From: Cyanoderma ruficeps
Lineage: Eukaryota > Chordata > Aves > Passeriformes > Timaliidae
Assembly (NCBI GenBank): GCA_008694505.1
Contig: VZDJ01007753.1
Coordinates: forward strand, 17,953,003-18,017,002
DNA length: 64,000 bases
Reading direction: 5' to 3'
Shown here: positions 58,260 through 64,000 of the stretch, in pieces
Layout of the letters: the number at the start of each line of letters is the position of its first letter
Numbering within the stretch: the stretch's first letter is position 1
Notes under the pieces: generated by a model
The model's input: the letters and a program-made list of their open reading frames with translations, nothing else
The model's database searches: none
Told to the model about the DNA's origin: nothing
Position numbers and translations under genes: made by a program

Positions 58260-61200
58260 CTTTGCCTGAGCTGACTTTCTGTGATGAGAAGGAGTATGTG
58301 GGACAGGCTAGGAGGATGAGAATTTGTGGAAGGTAATGGTTAGTTTCAGCCATTTCCCACTGAAGTAAAAGAAAGGAAAACCTTTGGGATTTTTTGTTTG
58401 TTTCTTTAACCTTTCAGCTTTGGGACTTTGATACTGTTCAGACATGATTGCCATCTATATTGCAGGCAGTTTATTAGGGAGGGTTATAGCCAATGCTCAG
58501 ATAATTGACGTGGCTTATTAAAAAAGAAAAGGCCCTTCTGGTGCATAGTGTTCACAATTATTGAACTGCCACTCAGTAGCTTTTTCAGAAATCTGGGTAG
58601 TAGTTTTTACTCAGGATTTAAACCATCCAGTCTAAAAGTGTACAACACCTTTGTGTACCTGTCTGGTACCAAACAATCCCTTTTACAATCCCCAGCCACC
58701 TCTTGTCCCATTTATTGACAAAACCCAAGTGGAAAATACCTCAGCCCCAGATTCTCCTGTGAACTGTGCCTCATACCATTTTCTTTCAGGAGCTGGACTG
58801 TCTCAGTAACTAATCTTTCCATGTTTTCCAAAGTATTTTCTACAGTGTGGTTTCTGAAGCCTTGAGTTTCATTTTTGCATTAGGTGCTGTATATACATTT
58901 TCTATCATTGTAAACAAAGCAAATGAAAAAAAATCTGGTGAGGACAGCTTGTAAATACAAGTGATCAGAGAGAGTTTTACCTTTTGTTACAACTTAAATC
59001 TCTGGATTTTTAAAAAAAGGTAAGTTGAAATCCTGAAGACAAACAAAAATCAGCCTAACTGTACTTTATGTTTGTTTTGTTTAAGAACTCATTTGCCATT
59101 AATACTGAGCGCAGTTGAAACTCTTAAATACCCATGTTTCTCTCCCATTCTCATCTATTTCCTCAAATGTATTGTGAACGTGCTGATCTGAAAAATGGAT
59201 TTTCAGGTCCATAATTTAAAGACAAATTTGTCTAGTTTAATTTTCTATATATTCTAGGCATTTGTGTCTCAGTCTTCAGAATTGTGTGTGCTAAGAATAC
59301 ATATTTTACTAGGGCATAACAGTGAGAAAGAGCAGCCAAACTTGATCTGAAGATTGGTAGATGCACTACTTCTGGCACTTTTTAATTAACCCAAACTAGA
59401 AAGGAGTGTGTGGGAGGGAGAGGTGTCTTGCTTTCAGTTTGCCTTTAGGTTCCAACAACTGGTTTGTTCGGTTATTCAGTGCTAGATTAAAGAGACCTCT
59501 AATAACTGATAGGCCCTCCCTTTGAGGGGATTTATGTGTTGTAATTGCCTTACCTCTCACATTATTTTTAAGAAATGAAGCCAACTGAGCCCTTTCAGAT
59601 TCTCTGTGTAGGGTACTTTCTCTCTTTTAGTAGTTTCTGTGGTTCTGTGTACCCTTTCCAGTTTCTGTATTGCTTTGTAAAAAACCAGATACCCCAACCA
59701 CGTGGGAGTCCCACTGCTGACCATGCCAATGCCCCATACTAGGAGTTTTTAATACCATCTTTGTCTGCAAACTTTAAATTTTTTTCTGTTGAGATACAGA
59801 TAAGTACAAAGCACATTTAAGCAAACTCCCAAGAGCTTGCTTTTTCCTAACTAGCTTTTGCTTGTCTCTTAGGAGTGGCACACAGCTTTGCCCTTCTTCA
59901 TGTGCTGTCTCAAGTGCCCTAAGGAATCTGTAAAAAAGCACCATTGCCCTGTGAGGGGTAATTTCTCTTAGTTTGTAGGTCAAGAGTGACTCTGTTTGGT
60001 CACAGTGTGACTCTGGAAACAAGTGTTAAGTGCCTGTATATTCCAACTTCTAAATCCTTGTCCATGTCCAATGTGTCCTGCCTGGTGTGGGGGAAGGTGT
60101 CTGACTCTGCATTTTGTTGAATGACTGCACCTCCTCTTTGCATTGGCTGTGCACTGACCTGCCAAGATTACTTGTCTCTCTGCCTTGTCTGCTTTGTTAT
60201 TTACCAGTCCACTATCTTTAGCAGTACTGGTTTTGCCTTCTGCTAGATCATCAACAAAAGTAATGAATGGAGTTTGGTACAGGGGCAAATTCCCCCCATA
60301 GTTATGAGTTTTCAGTAGCTGTTGGCATCTCCAGATTTTTGGATTCTTTGTCTGTTTAACAGATGCATTTTCCTAGCATATGGCATTGATTTTTTAAAAA
60401 ATATGTCTATTATTTTCTTCAGCATGTTGCATAGTACTAAGTAGATTATGTCTGAGTGGTAAGTAAACTTTATCTGTTCTCTTGTTGGCAGAAGCTGATA
60501 CAAGGGTAAAGATTAGGTCAGGTGAGCTTTATGAGCCAGTCTTTTTCTCCATCCTCTTTCCTAATTTATTGATGTGGGCTTTACTTATGGAAGTTATTTT
60601 TCTCTACTCATGTTGAAGGAAAGAGCAGATAACTTACTAATGGGACAATGTCCCCCAGGCTGGGGGCCCAAAGGAAGGCTTACACAAAGAATTTTAAAGG
60701 AGGGCCTTGACTATACCCTTGTCCTCAGGGTTTTCTTCATGACACTTGAGGCAGACTCATGCTACAAACATGCTGTCATGCATGGTACATGTCATCTCTG
60801 GAGCTCTGCTCTCTCCCCACCTGTGCAGCTGAGGGGGACTCCAGGCCTTTCAAAGCTTCCTTCAAGACAGGACCACATGCAATGAGAACATCCACAGGTG
60901 TTAATGAAGAGCAGTGTAGAGCAGACTCAAAACAGCTTTCCTTGTCATATTTGACAGCTTTTGTCCTTGCTGCTGCAGCTCTAGTTGATCACAGGTAAAC
61001 TTCACTGCAGAGGGACTGTGTGTTCCTGACCTGGCTGCCCAGACAAACTTTCCTAGGCTGAAACTCTTAGTAAGGAAGAGTAACTGTGATGTTTATGCAG
61101 GGTAATTATTCAACGCAGTGTGTGAATGATAGGAGATTGTTCATCAAGCTGGTATGCTCATGTTTGTGTCCAAGTCTTCCAGCCATGTTTCCATTTGGTA

Positions 61201-64000
61201 AAGTTCTCTTTCCTCTCATCTCTCTTTACCACCTCTCAACAGCCTAGCTTTTGTGCCTGGCTTGCAATTTTGCCGTGACAAAAAAGCAATTGTTACAGAA
61301 AAATTGCTGCTGTTTTCTCTATGTCAGCAAGTACTGATATTTTTTAATTCAGCTGGGTTCCTTTAGTTGCTCTGAGCTAGCTATTGGATTTGGTGTCACT
61401 TACTCATTTTGTCTTCCATTTGGAACATGAACGTTGGCACTTAATTCTGTGACTGCCCTTGTTCTGTCTGGTTTGTCAAGTGTTGGAGGACAGATCACCA
61501 GAGCAGGAAGCATGAGCATGTGAGCTAGGGGAGGCTTAACAGAGCAGTAAGAGATTCCGGTCAACACTAAACTGAGCCCAAAGAAGCCCTAAGAGCTTTG
61601 CTCCATGGATAAAGATGCTCGAAGGAAGTAAGTATCTGGCTAAGTATCAATATCTTAAACAGGGTAGTTTGGTTTCTGCAGCAGTAACAGCTGGATTCCA
61701 GTTTTGGGAATGCTTCTGAAGACCTGTGTTGATGTTTTGACAACTCACAGCTTCAGGTCTGCACTTCTTTGTCTTTACCACATGTCTGTTTTACCTTTCT
61801 AAGTTCCTGATCATGGTGGTGCTGGGAAAATGATGTCTGCAGTTGTTAGAGCTTGGCAGTTGACCGTACCCTTGAAAAGGTACCCTTTTTCCTGCTGTGG
61901 GTTGGATGTGCAGGATAGACAGCTCTTAAAGCTACCCAGCCAGATGACTGGATCCAGCACTTGGAGAAGTGCAGCAGAAGTGCAGTTTATGCTGAGCATG
62001 GCATTTTTCTGCTGGGACAGACTATTTCCAGGGAAAGAAGGGAGAAAGAAAGTTCAGCAAAGGCAAGCAGAGTTTTGGAAAGAAAGCTGTTCTTCTGTTG
62101 GAGAGCAGGGTTGTCTGTAGATCTGTGGCTAACATCTCTGGGAAAACTTTTTGGGGAAACTGAAAGTGGATTAAAAAAAAAAAAAGCTGAAGAAAACCTG
62201 TTTGTCCTTGTTCATAGTGAGTGTGTGGGGAAAATGTGCTCCTAAAGAAAAGAAAATCAGATCTAAAATCAGATCTAAAATGACTTAGCCTAGTGCAGTA
62301 GGATTGCTAGGGCTTGGAGGGGGAAGTCAGGGAACACAGCTGGGGCTGGCTGATTTCAACTTAGTGTTTTCTGGGAATGCAGAAGTAGCAGTGTAAGGCC
62401 TAAACTGCTGTTTTTCACCTTTGACACAGCTGCCTACTTCAGCTACCCTAACTAGTAATAAGTGCTTTATGAACCACAGAACTACTCTGGTTTTTAATAG
62501 CACAAATAGACTAGAACCTGTTTCCCTGAATCACTGGAAATTTATGGTTCACAGTTTTCAAGGCAGATTGCTGATATTAATTGAAAGATATCAAGTTGTT
62601 AAATGGGAAATCGTCTAAGTTGGACGATTCTGTGGTTATTAACATTCATTCATGTAGGAAAAGGCCTGGTTCCTTAAGGATGTTTTCTAAATTTACAAAA
62701 TTTGAGATACTAGCAATCTGGTTTTAAGTTGCTTGTATAGAGATTCCCAGGGGAACTAGAGACTGTATGAAAGAATTACTTGCCTAATTAGTGAGATATT
62801 TGCTGTCCCACTTAAGTACATAGCTTGTATGGGAGTCCAGATGCAATACATGAAATAGTGAGTTCACGGTTACCCCAGATGGTCTTTTGCACTCATTGCT
62901 CCTCAGCATGTTTTAGTAAATATATAAATCACTGAAATAATAAAAAAGAATAAGAAAGGGGATAAAATAATTGTAATATTCTTTCACTTCCTTATTTTTA
63001 AATATAGCAAGTTAATACAATGTTTCAGAATATGGTTCAGAAATTTAGTTATTGAAGGTGAGTAGTAATCCATGATTATATAGATGTTTTTCTTCTTTCA
63101 TTATGTAAATAATACTTTTCAAAAGTGGGTCTAGTGAATGTCAAGAAGACTTTATGCAGTTCTGTGTAAGGTCCTTCACAGATTGTTTCAGTTGATGCAC
63201 AAAAAGGTGTGCTGGTCACACACTCTGACAGCAAAGATAATGCCTCAGGCTGTAAAATGCTCTTAGACATAGGAAGTGTGCACGTATCCTTGGCTTTGCC
63301 ATGATGGGGTTGCATGGGAAGGGAGCAGAAATCAGGTATGAAGTAAAGCCAGAAAAGGCACAGAAGTAAAGAGTGGGGGACACTGCAGAAATGAAACTCC
63401 TTGGCCCCTTCATCCCAATCCCTGCAGTTGTGTAGGCCTTTCAGTTTCCAGCTGAGCTGTCACATGTCACACGGCTGAATTATGGCAGGAGTGCCACAAA
63501 AAGCCAGCTTCTCTGTCAGGCCAGCACTTGAAGATCACAATTCTGCAAGGAAATGTCAGTCTGGAGTCCTTTTTTCTTAAATTGCTTGAAATATTTCCCT
63601 AGCAGTGGTCCCATTTTTGCCAATTTACTATAAACCACTGGGGAGCACTGTGTAGGTTAAGGATATGGTCGAGGAATCTGATGAAATTGTTTATTTTCTT
63701 CTAACATTATCTAGAAGAGAGTGTAGTTTATTTTCTTCTAACATTATCTAGAAGAGAGTGTTTGAATCTGTACTGAAATTACAACACAGTTTTATGAGCT
63801 CTACTGCATTTTGCTCAGAGGTTGAAGAACAATGTTAGATGTTGTTGCATGGACATTTAAACACGCTGGGGTGAGCAGGAGCAAGCCTTCTTCATTCTGT
63901 ATTCAAGTTCTCTTTGCTTTTCGAGCTTTAATTAATCTTTCCTTGAACTGCCATTTTCGCTACTGAATTTGTTCATAGTGCCTAAATACTTCTAAAAATC
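58260..64000. other. 3' flank of SYNJ2BP, no gene recognised
   Basis: I looked for COX16, the expected next gene, and saw no matching exon or CpG island. Open frames are short and without motifs. A 37-bp tandem duplication lies at 63689-63761. Confidence 0.55.
63689..63761 (+). repeat. Tandem duplication, 37-bp period, two copies
   Basis: A unit beginning GTTTATTTTCTTCTAACATT and ending TAGAAGAGAGTGT occurs at 63689-63725 and again from 63726. The copies are nearly identical, so the duplication is recent. Confidence 0.95.

Noticed and set aside
61600..61640. ATG-containing stretch ending GGAAGTAAGTATC, as a possible COX16 exon
   Set aside because: The translated text does not resemble COX16, and there is no CpG island or acceptor to support a gene start.

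Overview
This is a stretch of vertebrate nuclear DNA, almost certainly from a bird. Three things point that way: CR1-type LINE 3' ends with the usual avian tail, an LTR family I recognise from avian genomes, and compact introns with short CpG-island promoters. The gene content matches the human 14q24.2 neighbourhood in inverted order: TTC9, MED6, ADAM20/21, SYNJ2BP.

Layout. Positions 1-10803 appear to be intron 1 of TTC9 (minus strand). Only its first coding exon lies in the window (10804-11170), inside a large CpG island. Positions 11700-27000 are a gene-poor interval with one CR1 copy, microsatellites and a diverged local duplication. MED6 is complete on the plus strand, with eight coding exons from 27991 to 39550. 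Its intron 1 carries a composite LTR-retroelement insertion at about 29059-31432. An unexplained minus-strand open region and a 54-bp tandem repeat lie at 40560-41366. A complete intronless ADAM20/21-like metalloprotease gene follows at 42171-44408. SYNJ2BP is complete on the plus strand, with four coding exons from 49202 to 56357. Positions 56800-64000 are 3' flank; the expected next gene, COX16, was not found.

The genes do not form an operon-like unit; each has its own promoter. MED6 is a core Mediator subunit. SYNJ2BP is a tail-anchored PDZ protein of the mitochondrial outer membrane. The ADAM is a membrane-anchored metalloprotease. TTC9 is a small TPR protein. The three GC-rich promoters of TTC9, MED6 and SYNJ2BP suit broadly expressed genes. 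The ADAM also starts in a CpG island, which is notable for a family best known for testis expression in mammals.

I found no strong candidate for a new biological system. The least explained parts are the minus-strand open region with its in-frame 54-bp tandem repeat at 40573-41366, the env-like open frame at 30467-30892, an exon-like block upstream of MED6, and the diverged duplicated block at 23077/24323. All identifications come from reading translations and splice sites by eye; no database search was run.
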